A DNA stretch of 64,000 nucleotides from Sulfurovum sp. AR (lineage in GTDB: Bacteria > Campylobacterota > Campylobacteria > Campylobacterales > Sulfurovaceae): the NCBI RefSeq assembly GCF_000296775.1, contig NZ_AJLE01000003.1, positions 230,586 to 294,585 of the forward strand. Reading direction: 5' to 3'. Position numbers and translations under genes: made by a program. The notes below the pieces were generated by a model. It was not told where the DNA came from, ran no database searches, and saw only the letters and a program-made list of their open reading frames with translations. Shown piece by piece: positions 34,311 through 45,010 of the stretch (its first letter is position 1; every line of letters begins with the position of its first letter).

Positions 34311-36062
34311 ATGAGAACACATTATTGTGCAGAAGTAAACGAAGAACATATTGGACAAGAAGTTACCGTTGCGGGTTGGGTCTCTTCACGTAGAGATCAT
34401 GGTGGACTTATATTCATCGACCTTAGAGACAAAGATGAAGTAGTACAGCTTGTGTGTGATCCGGCAGACAATGCGGATGCACATAAACTGGCTGAAGAAG
34501 TAAGAGACCAATTTGTTTTGATAGCTAAAGGTAAAGTACGTGCTAGAGGTGAAGGACTGGAAAATCCTAAACTTAAAACCGGAAAGATCGAGATCGTAGT
34601 GGATGATCTTAACATAGAGAACCGTTCTAAACCTATGCCTTTTGATCTCAATGATGATAAGGTAAATGAAGAGATCAAACTAAAGCACCGTTACTTGGAA
34701 CTGCGTACACAAAAATCTTACGATATCTTCAAGCTTCGTTCAAAAGCAACGATCGCTGCACGTAACTCACTTGATGCACTAAATTTCCTTGAAGTTGAAA
34801 CACCTATCATTACCAAATCTACTCCGGAAGGTGCAAGAGATTACCTAGTACCTTCTCGTGTACATCCTGGTGAATTTTATGCACTGCCACAGTCTCCACA
34901 GCTTTTCAAACAATTGCTTATGGTTGGTGGTTTCGACCGTTACTTCCAGATCGCAAAATGTTTCAGAGATGAAGACTTGAGAGCAGACAGACAACCTGAG
35001 TTTACACAAATAGATGTTGAGATGTCTTTCTGTGATCAGGAAGACGTCATAGCAGTTGCAGAAAAACTCATCCACGATGTATTCTCTGCATGTGGTTTTG
35101 ACATTCCGACTACGTTCAAACGTATGCCTCACTTTGAAGCGATGGAAAAATACGGTTCAGACAAACCGGATATGCGTTATGACCTGGCAATGGTAGATGT
35201 GATCGACATTTTTGAAAGATGTGACAATGAGATCTTCTCAAACATCGCCAAAGCCCCTAAGAAAAACCGTATCAAAGCACTCAAAGTACCAAAAGGTGAT
35301 GAGATCTTCTCAAAACGTCAAATGAAAGGTTTTGAAGACTATGTACGTAAATTCGGTGCATCCGGTCTGGGTTACTTCCAGATGAAAGAAGATGGTCTTA
35401 AAGGTCCACTTACCAAATTCTTCACAGAAGAAGATATTCAGGCTATCATCGAAAGATGTGAACTTGAAGTAGGTGATGCTGTCTTCTTTGGTGCCGGTGA
35501 GAAAAAACTGGTATGGGATTATATGGGTCGTTTCCGTATCTATCTTGCAGAAACGATGGATATCATCCCTAAAGATACTTTTGAGTTCTTATGGGTCATG
35601 GACTTCCCTATGTTCGAAGTAGAAGACGGTAAGGTCAAAGCGCTTCACCATCCATTTACACAACCAAAATCACTCGATTATGAAGATATCGAAGATATTG
35701 AGTCTATCGCTTATGATATCGTACTTAATGGTACAGAGCTCGGTGGTGGATCTATCCGTATCCATAAAGAAGAGGTTCAATCAGAGATATTCAAACTTCT
35801 GGGTATCGATGAAGAGGAAGCGCAAGACAAATTCGGATTCTTACTTGATGCACTCAAATTTGGTGCACCGCCACATGGTGGTTTTGCCTTAGGTCTTGAC
35901 AGACTTATCATGCTTATGACAGGTGCTTCAAGTATCCGTGAAGTTATTGCATTCCCTAAAACACAAAAAGCACAGTGTCTTCTTACACAAGCACCAAGTG
36001 TTGTAGATGCAGAACAGCTTAAAGACCTAAGCCTTAGAATCAGACAAACACCAACAGCATAA
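34311..36062 (+). CDS. aspS: Aspartyl-tRNA synthetase
   Basis: 583 residues. N-terminal anticodon-binding OB fold ([21 protein letters not shown]), class II core with motif 2 [18 protein letters not shown] and motif 3 [15 protein letters not shown], plus the bacterial GAD insertion region from about 280 to 400. Length and GAD domain fit bacterial AspRS. In Campylobacterota it is often non-discriminating and paired with GatCAB; whether that holds here cannot be told from this window. adk follows 20 bases later. Confidence 0.96.
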   Translation: MRTHYCAEVNEEHIGQEVTVAGWVSSRRDHGGLIFIDLRDKDEVVQLVCDPADNADAHKLAEEVRDQFVLIAKGKVRARGEGLENPKLKTGKIEIVVDDLNIENRSKPMPFDLNDDKVNEEIKLKHRYLELRTQKSYDIFKLRSKATIAARNSLDALNFLEVETPIITKSTPEGARDYLVPSRVHPGEFYALPQSPQLFKQLLMVGGFDRYFQIAKCFRDEDLRADRQPEFTQIDVEMSFCDQEDVIAVAEKLIHDVFSACGFDIPTTFKRMPHFEAMEKYGSDKPDMRYDLAMVDVIDIFERCDNEIFSNIAKAPKKNRIKALKVPKGDEIFSKRQMKGFEDYVRKFGASGLGYFQMKEDGLKGPLTKFFTEEDIQAIIERCELEVGDAVFFGAGEKKLVWDYMGRFRIYLAETMDIIPKDTFEFLWVMDFPMFEVEDGKVKALHHPFTQPKSLDYEDIEDIESIAYDIVLNGTELGGGSIRIHKEEVQSEIFKLLGIDEEEAQDKFGFLLDALKFGAPPHGGFALGLDRLIMLMTGASSIREVIAFPKTQKAQCLLTQAPSVVDAEQLKDLSLRIRQTPTA

Positions 36063-36082
36063 AACAAAGGAAAGAAAAAACT

Positions 36083-36676
36083 ATGAAAAAACTATTTTTA
36101 ATCATTGGCGCACCAGGTTCAGGAAAAACAACAGATGCAAGTATCATCGCTGAGAAAAACAGTGACACTATCGTACACTACTCTACTGGAGATATGCTAA
36201 GAGAAGAAGTAGCAAGCGGAAGCGAATTGGGACAAACGATAGAAAGCTATATCTCTAAAGGTGCACTGGTACCACTGAACATCATCGTAGACACGATCGT
36301 ATCTGCTATTAAAAATGCACCTGTAGACAATGTACTTATCGATGGGTATCCAAGAAGTACAGAGCAAATGACTGCTTTTGATGAACTGGTATCTAAAGAA
36401 GATGATATTGAACTTGCATCAGTCATAGAAGTAAGAGTAAGTGAGCAAGTAGCTAGAGAGAGAATTTTAGGCCGTCGTGCAGAAGCAGCCCCAGGTGAAG
36501 AGAGAAGTGATGACAGTGAAGAGGTATTCAACGATAGAATGAAGATCTATACAGATCCATTGGCTGAAATTCAAGCATTTTATACAGAGAAAAACCTTTT
36601 AGAAGTGATTTCTGGTGAGAGAACACTTGAAGAAGTTGTTGCTGATATGGAAGCATTCGTTAAAAGCAAGATCTAA
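36083..36676 (+). CDS. adk: Adenylate kinase (short-lid form)
   Basis: 197 residues. P-loop GAPGSGKT at about 9-16, nucleotide region YSTGDMLREEV, IDGYPRSTEQM, and GRRAEAAPGEERSDDSEEVFNDRM, a short lid without zinc cysteines. It balances AMP, ADP and ATP. The short lid matches Campylobacter and Helicobacter enzymes. GGAAAG lies before the ATG and a terminator follows. Confidence 0.92.
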   Translation: MKKLFLIIGAPGSGKTTDASIIAEKNSDTIVHYSTGDMLREEVASGSELGQTIESYISKGALVPLNIIVDTIVSAIKNAPVDNVLIDGYPRSTEQMTAFDELVSKEDDIELASVIEVRVSEQVARERILGRRAEAAPGEERSDDSEEVFNDRMKIYTDPLAEIQAFYTEKNLLEVISGERTLEEVVADMEAFVKSKI

Positions 36677-36683
36677 AACCCTC

Positions 36684-36721
36684 TACCCACTTTTATAGTG
36701 GGTAATACTACACTTTTTTTA
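36684..36721 (+). terminator. Rho-independent terminator of the aspS-adk unit
   Basis: Perfect stem TACCCACT (36684-36691) / AGTGGGTA (36697-36704) with a 5-base loop and a T-run at 36713-36721. The T-run is 8 bases from the stem, slightly far for an ideal terminator. Confidence 0.65.
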
Positions 36722-36892
36722 CTTCATAATTTTTATTCTCTTATTCAACTCATAATCTCATTTAATCTATATTTTATTACAAAAACAAATCCTACTCAAT
36801 TAATATAAAACATAGAATATATTCCTAAATTTCCTTTAATATTTAATATATTTTAGCTACTATAGGTTTACATTTACTATAAGGACAAGGGA

Positions 36893-38083
36893 ATGAACGT
36901 AAAGACAACAAGAACCTTAGGGAAATTAATCGCACTTTCATTTATCACTTCAACGATGATCCATGCAACAAACGGAGATAACCTTATCGCAATGGGTGCA
37001 AAAGCGAGAGGTATGGGTGGTGCTGGAATCGCTATGAGTCATGGTGCAGAATCTGCTTTAAGCAATGGTGCACTCATCACCAGTGTGGAAGGTACTGAAA
37101 TCGGGTTTGGTGGTACGCTATTTATGCCAGATATTAAAACAGAAATAGCCGGTATGGGACCTAAGTATACTAGTGATGCAGATACAAATGTAATTCCAGA
37201 AGTATCTATTGCACATAAGATAGATGAAAATTGGTATATTGGTGTAGGTATGTGGGGAACTGCTGGTATGGGTACAGATTACAGTGAGGTACCAGGAAAC
37301 TTTCAAATGGTTACAAACTTGCAACTTATGCAATTTGGAGTACCTATTGCCTATAAAACAGGTGGCTTGAGTCTTGCCGTCACCCCTATTCTCCAGTATG
37401 GTAATTTGGATATTAACTATGATTCTACAGGAATGCAAAATGGAGGTCCAAATGGTGCTGGATTAGCACAAGACTTTGGGTTTGGTTATAATTTAGGTCT
37501 TGCCTATGACTTCACCGCAAATGGTATCGATGGTCTTACATTTGGTGCTATGTATAGATCCGCTATAGAGATGGACTATAATCCTCAAATAAGCACGGCT
37601 ATGGCAGGATTTGGTCGATCTAATTTTAGTGACAAACTTGAACAACCGGAAGAGTATGGTCTAGGTCTTGCTTATACTATGGGTCAACATACTTTTGCTT
37701 TTGACTACAAAAAAATAAAATGGTCTGATGCCCAAGGCTATGGTGATTATGGTTGGGATGACTCTGATGTCTACGCCATTGGTTACCAATATACAGAAAA
37801 CGAATGGACCGTAAGACTAGGATACAATCATGCAGAGTCTGCAGTAGTAGAAACAGCAGATCCACTATTTAATATGTTAAATCTATTAGGTTTCCCTGCA
37901 ACCCAAGAAGATCACTATACAGTAGGTGCAAGTTATGAATTTACAAGAGCTTTCTCTCTTGACTTAGCTTATGTTTATGCTCCTACAAATACTGAAACAT
38001 TTAGTATAGCTCCTCTAGGTAGTACTATTACTACTGATCACGCGGAAGACAGTGTTTCTTTCCAATTAGCCTATACGTTTTAA
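36893..38083 (+). CDS. FadL/OmpP1-family outer-membrane transporter
   Basis: 396 residues. Signal peptide about 1-24 (ending MIHA), then the FadL-type N-terminal plug region (ARGMGGAGIAMSHGAESALSNG as ARGMGGAGIAMS and ALSNG) and a 14-strand beta barrel with alternating hydrophobic residues, ending in FQLAYTF with a C-terminal aromatic. These channels import hydrophobic compounds such as long-chain fatty acids or aromatics. Preceded by 215 bp of AT-rich DNA and a strong AAGGACAAGG site; no partner gene nearby identifies the substrate. Confidence 0.9.
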   Translation: MNVKTTRTLGKLIALSFITSTMIHATNGDNLIAMGAKARGMGGAGIAMSHGAESALSNGALITSVEGTEIGFGGTLFMPDIKTEIAGMGPKYTSDADTNVIPEVSIAHKIDENWYIGVGMWGTAGMGTDYSEVPGNFQMVTNLQLMQFGVPIAYKTGGLSLAVTPILQYGNLDINYDSTGMQNGGPNGAGLAQDFGFGYNLGLAYDFTANGIDGLTFGAMYRSAIEMDYNPQISTAMAGFGRSNFSDKLEQPEEYGLGLAYTMGQHTFAFDYKKIKWSDAQGYGDYGWDDSDVYAIGYQYTENEWTVRLGYNHAESAVVETADPLFNMLNLLGFPATQEDHYTVGASYEFTRAFSLDLAYVYAPTNTETFSIAPLGSTITTDHAEDSVSFQLAYTF

Positions 38084-38098
38084 TCCCTGTTAAAACTT

Positions 38099-39022
38099 TT
38101 AGGAAGAGGTGCTTTTCAGCATCTCTTCCAGTGTCACTTTCGCATTCTCTCCCAGAGCATTGACATTATAACCCCCTTCTAAAAAAAACACAAAAGGCAC
38201 ATCTGCACTATCCAGTATACACCTCACTATATCTCTTATACCTTCCGTAGTGATGTTGAGTTGTGCCAAAGGGTCACTTTCATGCAGATCATACCCTGCA
38301 GAGACCAAGATGATATCAGGGTTAAAGTCCTTGACGAGTGAAGGCAGATCATTTTCATAGATGTCAAGTAATTCACTATCTGTAGTTCCAGCCATCACTG
38401 GAAAGTTTGCAGTGTAGCCAATGCCTTTACCCTCACCTTTCTCTGATACGGCACCTGTACCGGGAAATATATACGCCTGATGTGATGAAAAATAAAATAC
38501 AGAGTCATCAGCATAAAAAGTATCTTGTGTACCATTACCGTGATGCACATCAAAATCGACAATCATCACTTTTTTGTACCCTATACTCTGTGCATACCGT
38601 GCAGCTATAGCGATATTATTGAAAAGACAGAACCCCATAGCTTGTGCAGGTCTGGCATGATGTCCAGGTGGTCTTACAGCACAAAAAACCCGTTCAAATT
38701 CTTCAGACTTTATACCATCCAATGCCACTACTCCCGCCCCCACAGCCATTCTTGCTGCATCAAAAGAATCTACACTGCAAACCGTATCAGAATCAATACT
38801 TCCATCATAGGCACAAACGTTTTTAATGGTCTCTATATGTTCAGGAGAATGTACAAGTTCAATGATACGCTCTGAAGCACTTATAGGAGATGTAAATATC
38901 AAAGATGGATGCAGTACTTCAATAGCTTTATTGATCGCTCTCAGGCGCTCTGGAGACTCCGGATGCATTGCACCGGTATCATGCTGTAGATAGATATCAT
39001 CCGTTATATACGCTACTTTCAT
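38099..39022 (-). CDS. Histone-deacetylase-family deacetylase (AcuC/HdaH-like)
   Basis: 307 residues. The family core is intact: [22 protein letters not shown] (as PPGHHARP and MGFCLFNN; catalytic His pair), [18 protein letters not shown] (zinc Asp and His), and a later [12 protein letters not shown] with the third zinc Asp. Bacterial members deacetylate acetyl-lysine, acetylpolyamines or acetoin-pathway enzymes. The substrate cannot be told from sequence or neighbours. The start at 39022 opens directly into [17 protein letters not shown]. Confidence 0.88.
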   Translation of the reverse strand: MKVAYITDDIYLQHDTGAMHPESPERLRAINKAIEVLHPSLIFTSPISASERIIELVHSPEHIETIKNVCAYDGSIDSDTVCSVDSFDAARMAVGAGVVALDGIKSEEFERVFCAVRPPGHHARPAQAMGFCLFNNIAIAARYAQSIGYKKVMIVDFDVHHGNGTQDTFYADDSVFYFSSHQAYIFPGTGAVSEKGEGKGIGYTANFPVMAGTTDSELLDIYENDLPSLVKDFNPDIILVSAGYDLHESDPLAQLNITTEGIRDIVRCILDSADVPFVFFLEGGYNVNALGENAKVTLEEMLKSTSS

Positions 39023-39029
39023 CCCACCA

Positions 39030-39314
39030 TTATACTCTATTTTTCAGTTGAGCTATCTCCTTTTTTAATTTTTCTATCTCTTTTTTCAGTCTTGCATTCT
39101 CTTTTCGTAAGCTATAAGGTTCTTTGTTTTCTTCTTTTACAGTAGACTTTTGGACTGTTTTCTCAACCGTGTCATCCAGTAAGATATAGACTACATCTTT
39201 ACCATTTTCTACGACTGTCTCTGTTGCTACTTGACCTGATTTGGTCATTTTCACTACATCGAACATACTCAATTTATGTTTTACGGCGTATGCTTTAATA
39301 GTTAATTTTTCCAT
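39030..39314 (-). CDS. Small coiled-coil protein with HTH-like N terminus
   Basis: 94 residues from the ATG at 39314, chosen because AGGATCACC is directly upstream; an ATG at 39368 has no site. The N-terminal half ([25 protein letters not shown]) looks like a small helical DNA-binding or translation-factor-like domain; the C-terminal half is a K/E coiled coil ([18 protein letters not shown]). Family unknown. It lies 7 bases upstream of the HDAC-like gene and is probably co-transcribed. Confidence 0.65.
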   Translation of the reverse strand: MEKLTIKAYAVKHKLSMFDVVKMTKSGQVATETVVENGKDVVYILLDDTVEKTVQKSTVKEENKEPYSLRKENARLKKEIEKLKKEIAQLKNRV

Positions 39315-39380
39315 GGTGATCCTACACAATTTATTTATTTTTCTAAGATATAATATGACAAATTTCATAAGGATTACAAC

Positions 39381-39932
39381 ATGTATAGTAAAAAATTTAA
39401 CCCAATGATGCTATTGATACTCATCTCTCTTACCTTTACTCAATTTTCATTTGCAAAACCAGCTGATCAACTTAATAAAGATGTTGATATTGCTATCAAA
39501 AAATTTGAAAAAGAAGTGGTAGGAGGACCGGAATTTCTTTCAAAAGTAAAAGGATATCTTGTCTTTCCTTCGGTCATCAAGGGTGGATTTATCGTTGGAG
39601 GTGAATATGGTGAAGGTGCACTACGTATCAACGGTACGACAAAACACTATTACAGTATGACATCCGCTTCTATAGGGTACCAAGCCGGTGTTCAAGAGCA
39701 TTCTGTGCTGATCGCCTTTCTTTCAGAAGCCTCATTAAACAATTTTATTCGAAGTAATGGATGGGAAGCCGGTGTAGATGGTTCTATTACGGTAGCGGAC
39801 TGGGGGAAAAATAAAGATATCACCTCTATCAGTTATGAAAAACCTATTGTGGCCTTTATCTATGGTGCAGAAGGATTAATGTTAGGTGTCAGTATAGAAG
39901 GTACAAAATTCCAAAGGATCATACCTAATTAA
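39381..39932 (+). CDS. SYLF/YSC84-domain secreted protein
   Basis: 183 residues. Signal peptide about 1-25 (ending FSFA), then the SYLF domain (GYLVFPSVIKGGFIVGGEYGEG, as GYLVFPSVIKGGF and GGEYGEG), continuing ASIGYQAGVQEHSVLI and ending GTKFQRIIPN. SYLF domains bind lipids, mainly acidic phospholipids. AAGGATT lies before the ATG. It is divergent from the small coiled-coil gene and overlaps the radical-SAM gene by 4 bases at the 3' end. Confidence 0.85.
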   Translation: MYSKKFNPMMLLILISLTFTQFSFAKPADQLNKDVDIAIKKFEKEVVGGPEFLSKVKGYLVFPSVIKGGFIVGGEYGEGALRINGTTKHYYSMTSASIGYQAGVQEHSVLIAFLSEASLNNFIRSNGWEAGVDGSITVADWGKNKDITSISYEKPIVAFIYGAEGLMLGVSIEGTKFQRIIPN

Positions 39933-40798
39933 TCGTTAAAACGATCCTTATAAGAACACTTCTGGCAAAGTTCTTCCACCGCTTTGCCCTCTTTAAATCC
40001 CTCTACCATATCTACAGCACGCTTTGCAGTTAGGATCTCATCCAGCGTATTTTCATGCAAATCTCCAAGTTCTATGATCCCATCACAATCCAAACAGCAA
40101 GGGACCACTTTCCCGCTGGCCAAGATAGCCACATGCGACTGTAGGCCTTGGCATGTACCATGCCCATAGTTTCTATTGTTTAAAGAAGGCCATTCAAAAT
40201 AGTTATCAAAATGTACAAGTATTTTAGAAGCTAAACGCAGTGACTTTGGTTTCTCTTCATAAATAGTTTTAAGATCAAGTTTGGTACCAAATGCAGACGA
40301 GAGTTTTTCAAAGAGTGTTTCATTGAACCTTCGTTCACTCATCATTTCATCTAAATTCCATACACGTAAATTAATAAAGATATCTTCTCCTCTCTCTAGC
40401 TTGGCTTCACATAACGCAAGTACGGGGTTCATATATTGTTCAAAGGTGATAGAAGTATCATTTTTATTGAAACTGTTGAGTGATATGTTGATCTGTTTTA
40501 CACAAGGATGAAAAAGTGTATCATAAGAGTGTTTCTTTAAAAAGTATCCGCTGGTCGTGAGCATTGCTTTAAGCCCATGCTTGTGGATAATATCTAAATA
40601 CGCATCCAGGTTGGACAGGGTCAGAGGGTCCCCGACAACATGACAAGCAATCTCCTTGGTATAGACTTTGGCTTGTTTCAAAATGGATTCAAAAAAATCG
40701 AGGTCCATCTCTTTCGTAGGTAAAGCCTTTGTCGGACAAAAGCTGCAAGAGAGTCCACATACATTTGTCAGTTCTATGTAAATACGGTAAAAATTCAT
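39929..40798 (-). CDS. Radical-SAM protein with SPASM-type C terminus
   Basis: 289 residues. CGLSCSFC (CxxxCxxC, about 14-21) binds the 4Fe-4S cluster of radical-SAM enzymes. The C-terminal part has CCLDCDG and CQKCSYKDRF, a SPASM/Twitch-like second cluster site. Such enzymes often modify peptides or act in cofactor synthesis. No candidate small substrate peptide lies nearby. The next gene to the left converges on its 3' end. Confidence 0.85.
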   Translation of the reverse strand: MNFYRIYIELTNVCGLSCSFCPTKALPTKEMDLDFFESILKQAKVYTKEIACHVVGDPLTLSNLDAYLDIIHKHGLKAMLTTSGYFLKKHSYDTLFHPCVKQINISLNSFNKNDTSITFEQYMNPVLALCEAKLERGEDIFINLRVWNLDEMMSERRFNETLFEKLSSAFGTKLDLKTIYEEKPKSLRLASKILVHFDNYFEWPSLNNRNYGHGTCQGLQSHVAILASGKVVPCCLDCDGIIELGDLHENTLDEILTAKRAVDMVEGFKEGKAVEELCQKCSYKDRFND

Positions 40799-40804
40799 GG
40801 ATAC

Positions 40805-41842
40805 TTATTTCATACAGCTAGAAAGATCAGTAATATTTTTGGCACGGTTCACACAGGGTATACGAGATTGCAGATCTATGAGTTCATCTTCTATTTTATC
40901 GAGTAAACTATTTTTTTGTTTCTCATCCCAGAGTATGATCTCTTTATCCTTCTTACTTCCCATTTGTGCCTTCATTTGATTACAATACTCCATACACTGG
41001 TTGGCTGCAGCAGGGTCTTCTACTGTCTGTAAACATTCACGTGTTTTCTTCATAGATCTTAAAAGCTTGGGTAAAAATTTCTTTTGTCTTTTATAAATAT
41101 CTTTAGAAATATGATTAATAAACTGTATCCTCTCTTCATCTCTTAGATCCATGATACTCTCAGTTGTATTTATATCACTGACATCCAAAGCAGCCTCTTT
41201 TAATATGTTATAAAAATTTTCTGCTTTATATCTGTTCTTCGTTTTAATTTTATCTTTAAAAAGTGCAAACTCTTGTACAGGGAAATCCGGCAGAGTATAC
41301 ACCTCAGTAGAAGCATTACTATCAAAAATAACTTTCGTTGCTTCTTTTACATACACAACATCCAATAAATTGGACTCTAACCTGAGAACAATATTTTTAT
41401 AAATGCATTTTTTCACACCTGCACCTTCCCACATCTCACAAGGCACACCGGCAACCGTTTCTTCACCTATTTTAGTTAAAGATGCTGTTTCATCAATACC
41501 ACTGATATCATGTGAGCTTTTTTTACGTTCCAGGAGTTGTTCATTTGCATAATCAACCGTAATGACTGTATCTTTTGTATGTTTTTCAGACTTCTTTATA
41601 TACTGTTTATGTTTTATGGCACCCGTAGTCACTATGACTCCGTTCTCTTCCTCCAACTTCACTTCACCCCAGTCCTTAAAATGTAATTTTGTCTTACCAT
41701 TTATACTGAGATTTGTTTCAGGTGTCAGTTGTGTACCCCCACTGATCTTATACAGAACCATACCTGACTCTACTTCAAAGGGATGCTTGAACGCTTCTGC
41801 ATGCAAAAGTGTTGCCATACCAATGAATAAAATTGTTTTCAT
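40805..41842 (-). CDS. Periplasmic or membrane-associated protein, unknown function
   Basis: 345 residues from the ATG at 41842 (AGGA 7 bases upstream); an ATG at 41866 is before the site. Signal peptide about 1-15 (MKTILFIGMATLLHA). Body begins FKHPFEVESGMVLYKISGG; four Cys form CLQTV, CMEYC and a final C near the end. No domain recognised. It ends 6 bases from the radical-SAM gene start, both on the minus strand, and may be its upstream partner. Confidence 0.65.
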   Translation of the reverse strand: MKTILFIGMATLLHAEAFKHPFEVESGMVLYKISGGTQLTPETNLSINGKTKLHFKDWGEVKLEEENGVIVTTGAIKHKQYIKKSEKHTKDTVITVDYANEQLLERKKSSHDISGIDETASLTKIGEETVAGVPCEMWEGAGVKKCIYKNIVLRLESNLLDVVYVKEATKVIFDSNASTEVYTLPDFPVQEFALFKDKIKTKNRYKAENFYNILKEAALDVSDINTTESIMDLRDEERIQFINHISKDIYKRQKKFLPKLLRSMKKTRECLQTVEDPAAANQCMEYCNQMKAQMGSKKDKEIILWDEKQKNSLLDKIEDELIDLQSRIPCVNRAKNITDLSSCMK

Positions 41843-41977
41843 ATAATGTCCTATAGACATAAACATCCTTGCCGGTCAATATGATTTAATGAATGTATTG
41901 TAACATAATTATAAACTATAAAAGATATCTATACACCATATTGCTAAAGTCATGCCATCCTAAAAATAGCACAAGGA

Positions 41978-44900
41978 TCATACTTTTCCTTTTTCATACC
42001 ATTTCCTGAGCCATGCATCCATCGGGTACATCATACGGTAAATAGCCGGAACCACCAAAAGGGTCAAAATAGTGGAACTCATCAGTCCTCCGATGATCGC
42101 CAATGCCATTGGTGCATTACTCTCATGCCCTGCTCCGCCTCCAAATGCCAGAGGAAGCATCGCACCTATCATAGCAAAAGTGGTCATTAAGATAGGACGA
42201 AGTCTTTTTTCCCCCGCTTCCAATATGGCTTCATTCACCTCTTTACCTTCTTTGATCGCCTGATTCGCAAAGTCGACCACCAAAATTGCATTCTTTCCTA
42301 CCATTCCAAGCAGGAGAATGATCCCGATCATGACAAAGAGAGAGAAATTGTTTCCTGTCAAATAGAGTGCCACGATAACCCCTGTAAAGGAAAGTGGCAT
42401 GGCTACCATAATAATGAATGGCTGAATGATAGACTCATACAGTGCAGCAAGGATCAGATAGATCAAAATGACTGCCAAGAGTACTGCAGCACCAAACGCA
42501 GCATTCGTATCCGCCATATTTTCAATATCTCCCGTATAACGGTAATTATATCCTACAGGCAGTATTTCACCGATTTTATCATCCACTACTTTCATAATAA
42601 CATCTAAACTGGTCTCATACATACCTGATGTCACCATCACTTTACGCTCACGGTCGTAACGGTTGATGGATGCTGTACCGGTATGCTCTTCAAAAGTGAT
42701 CAATCCTTCAAGAGAAACAAATTCACCGTCACTGTTTTTGACCTGGAGTTTTTTAATATCATCGATCGTGCTTCGATATTGATCTTCAAAACGCAAAGTA
42801 ATATCAAACTCACGGCCATTCTCTTCGTAGTAGGATATTGCTCTGTCACTTGAATAGGCACTTGACAAGATACCTGCGATCTCATCGGCACTTACGCCAG
42901 AGCGCTGTGCATTTTCTCTTAAAATATCGATTTTTATTTCTGGTTTTCCACTCTCATAGTCTCTATCAATACCTACTGCACCTTTAGTCTCTTTGAGTAG
43001 ATCCATCAATTTCTGTGTCGTTTTATTCAGTACCTCAAGATCATCTCCGGTTACAACGATCTGTACGGGTGCATTACTGCTGCCCGTATCAAACGGTGCA
43101 ACCTCTTCAACCGTCACAACCATATCTTTGATCGTCTTGAATTCGTTGGTATACTGCTGTACAACATCTTCTTGAGAAACAGACCTCTGCGCTACAGGCT
43201 TCAGCTTTGCATAGATCTTTGCTTTATGGATCTCCTTGGCACTGTTATACCCAATGGACAATACAGAATACTCTATATTCTCATCACTCTCCATTTTCTC
43301 AAGTAGAGGCTTCATTTTTTTCTTCATCTCTTCCAAGCTTGTTCCTACCGGTGCCTTGGTAAATACCTGAAACTCACTGTTGTCCTGCATCGGCACGAAA
43401 TCCATTCCTGTAGAGAGTTTGGTTGAGGAAACCAGCAGGCCTATCGTGACCAGAATAGTGATCCATTTAAAACGGATCAATGGTTTGAGTAGCGCTACAT
43501 ACGCTCTGTCTAGTTTGACAAAAAGTGGCTCTGTCAAATGAAAAAATTTACTCTCCTTGGCACTTAATACCCTTGCTCCGACCGTCGGGATGAACATTAC
43601 TGCAACTAGATAAGAGATCACAACCCCTGCAGCTACGGTCATCGCAAAAGAATTAAAGAACATACCCACGATACCATCCATAAAAGCCACAGGTACAAAT
43701 ACTGCTAACAACACTGAAGAGATCGCCAAGATGGAAAATGACACCTCTTTGATCCCTTCAAGAGATGCTTTAAATGGCTCCATTCCTGCTTCCATCTTTT
43801 TAGTAATGTTTTCAATCACAACGATCGCATCATCAATAAAGATACCAATAGCCAGTGTAAGTCCTATCAGTGTCAATTTATTCAGATCATACCCCAACCA
43901 GTCAATAATGGCAAATGTCCCAATGATCGATGTAGGAATGGCCAATGCAGAAACGATCGTTGCAGTCACATTTCTAAGAAAGAAGAATACAATGATGATC
44001 GCCAGTATGGATCCATAGATAAGGTCAAAGGTCACATTGTCTATATTGACCATGATCTTGTCGCTCTGGTCCTGAAGCAATTGCAACGTGTAATCTTCAC
44101 CAGCAATAGTTTCAAGACGTGGCATCACGGCTTTTACACCGTTGATGATATCCAATACATTTTCACCGGAGATCTTTTTCACCTCAAGCATCACACCTTG
44201 ATTCCCATTGTATGAGGAATAACTGCTGCTGTCACTCAATCCATCTATAACACGTGCAACATCTTTCAGTTTGATTCCCGGTTTAATGATCAACTCTCGA
44301 AGATCCTCCACACTGATGGCATCCGCTTTCACCTTGATCACGGTCTCTTTTTGATCACTTATAAGCTTACCTGCCCCTTGGTTAATGTTCTGAGCCGCAA
44401 CAATATTTTGAACATCAAGAGGTGTAAGATCATATTTATTGAGTTTAAAAGGGTCAACAAAAATCCGTACTTCTCTATCCTGATACCCAATGATATTGAC
44501 TTCACCTACACCTTTGATCCGTTGTAGTTTAGGTTTGATCTTCTCATCTGCCATTCGCATAAGTGCAGTCACATCACCTGTTTTAGTAGCAATGAAGAGG
44601 TTGATCACCACGCCACTTGCACCCAGTTTTTTTACGATCGGTTTCTCCACTTCATTAGGAAGCAGTACAGAACCGATCTTGTCACGTACATCATTGGTCG
44701 CTTCATCGATATCTTTAAAAAGCTCAAACTGTATGGTGACCGTACTGAATCCTTCATAAGAGGTTGACATCAGTTTATCGATCCCATCGATCCCGCTGAC
44801 CGCCTCTTCCAGTTTATCTGTCACTTTGGTTTCCACGGTACTGGCATCAGCACCATCGTAAGTCGTTTGAATGGTTACAACGGGGAAATCGACATTGGGA

Positions 44901-45004
44901 AAAAGATTGACAGGCATCGTGTTATAGGACATTAATCCAAATACTATAAAGGACAATACCCCCATCAATGTTGTGATAGGTCTGTTTATGGCAAATTTAT
45001 ACAT
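41978..45004 (-). CDS. RND-type efflux transporter (HAE1/AcrB family)
   Basis: 1008 residues. Twelve membrane helices in the RND layout, a start of MYKFAINRPITTLMGVLSF, the proton-relay Asp pair in LAIGIFIDDAIVVIENITK (about 390), and large periplasmic loops. Shorter than AcrB (1049). It exports drugs, bile or toxic small molecules using the proton gradient. It is the last gene of tetR-tolC-MFP-RND, on the minus strand. Confidence 0.94.
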   Translation of the reverse strand: MYKFAINRPITTLMGVLSFIVFGLMSYNTMPVNLFPNVDFPVVTIQTTYDGADASTVETKVTDKLEEAVSGIDGIDKLMSTSYEGFSTVTIQFELFKDIDEATNDVRDKIGSVLLPNEVEKPIVKKLGASGVVINLFIATKTGDVTALMRMADEKIKPKLQRIKGVGEVNIIGYQDREVRIFVDPFKLNKYDLTPLDVQNIVAAQNINQGAGKLISDQKETVIKVKADAISVEDLRELIIKPGIKLKDVARVIDGLSDSSSYSSYNGNQGVMLEVKKISGENVLDIINGVKAVMPRLETIAGEDYTLQLLQDQSDKIMVNIDNVTFDLIYGSILAIIIVFFFLRNVTATIVSALAIPTSIIGTFAIIDWLGYDLNKLTLIGLTLAIGIFIDDAIVVIENITKKMEAGMEPFKASLEGIKEVSFSILAISSVLLAVFVPVAFMDGIVGMFFNSFAMTVAAGVVISYLVAVMFIPTVGARVLSAKESKFFHLTEPLFVKLDRAYVALLKPLIRFKWITILVTIGLLVSSTKLSTGMDFVPMQDNSEFQVFTKAPVGTSLEEMKKKMKPLLEKMESDENIEYSVLSIGYNSAKEIHKAKIYAKLKPVAQRSVSQEDVVQQYTNEFKTIKDMVVTVEEVAPFDTGSSNAPVQIVVTGDDLEVLNKTTQKLMDLLKETKGAVGIDRDYESGKPEIKIDILRENAQRSGVSADEIAGILSSAYSSDRAISYYEENGREFDITLRFEDQYRSTIDDIKKLQVKNSDGEFVSLEGLITFEEHTGTASINRYDRERKVMVTSGMYETSLDVIMKVVDDKIGEILPVGYNYRYTGDIENMADTNAAFGAAVLLAVILIYLILAALYESIIQPFIIMVAMPLSFTGVIVALYLTGNNFSLFVMIGIILLLGMVGKNAILVVDFANQAIKEGKEVNEAILEAGEKRLRPILMTTFAMIGAMLPLAFGGGAGHESNAPMALAIIGGLMSSTILTLLVVPAIYRMMYPMDAWLRKWYEKGKV

Positions 45005-45010
45005 GCATTC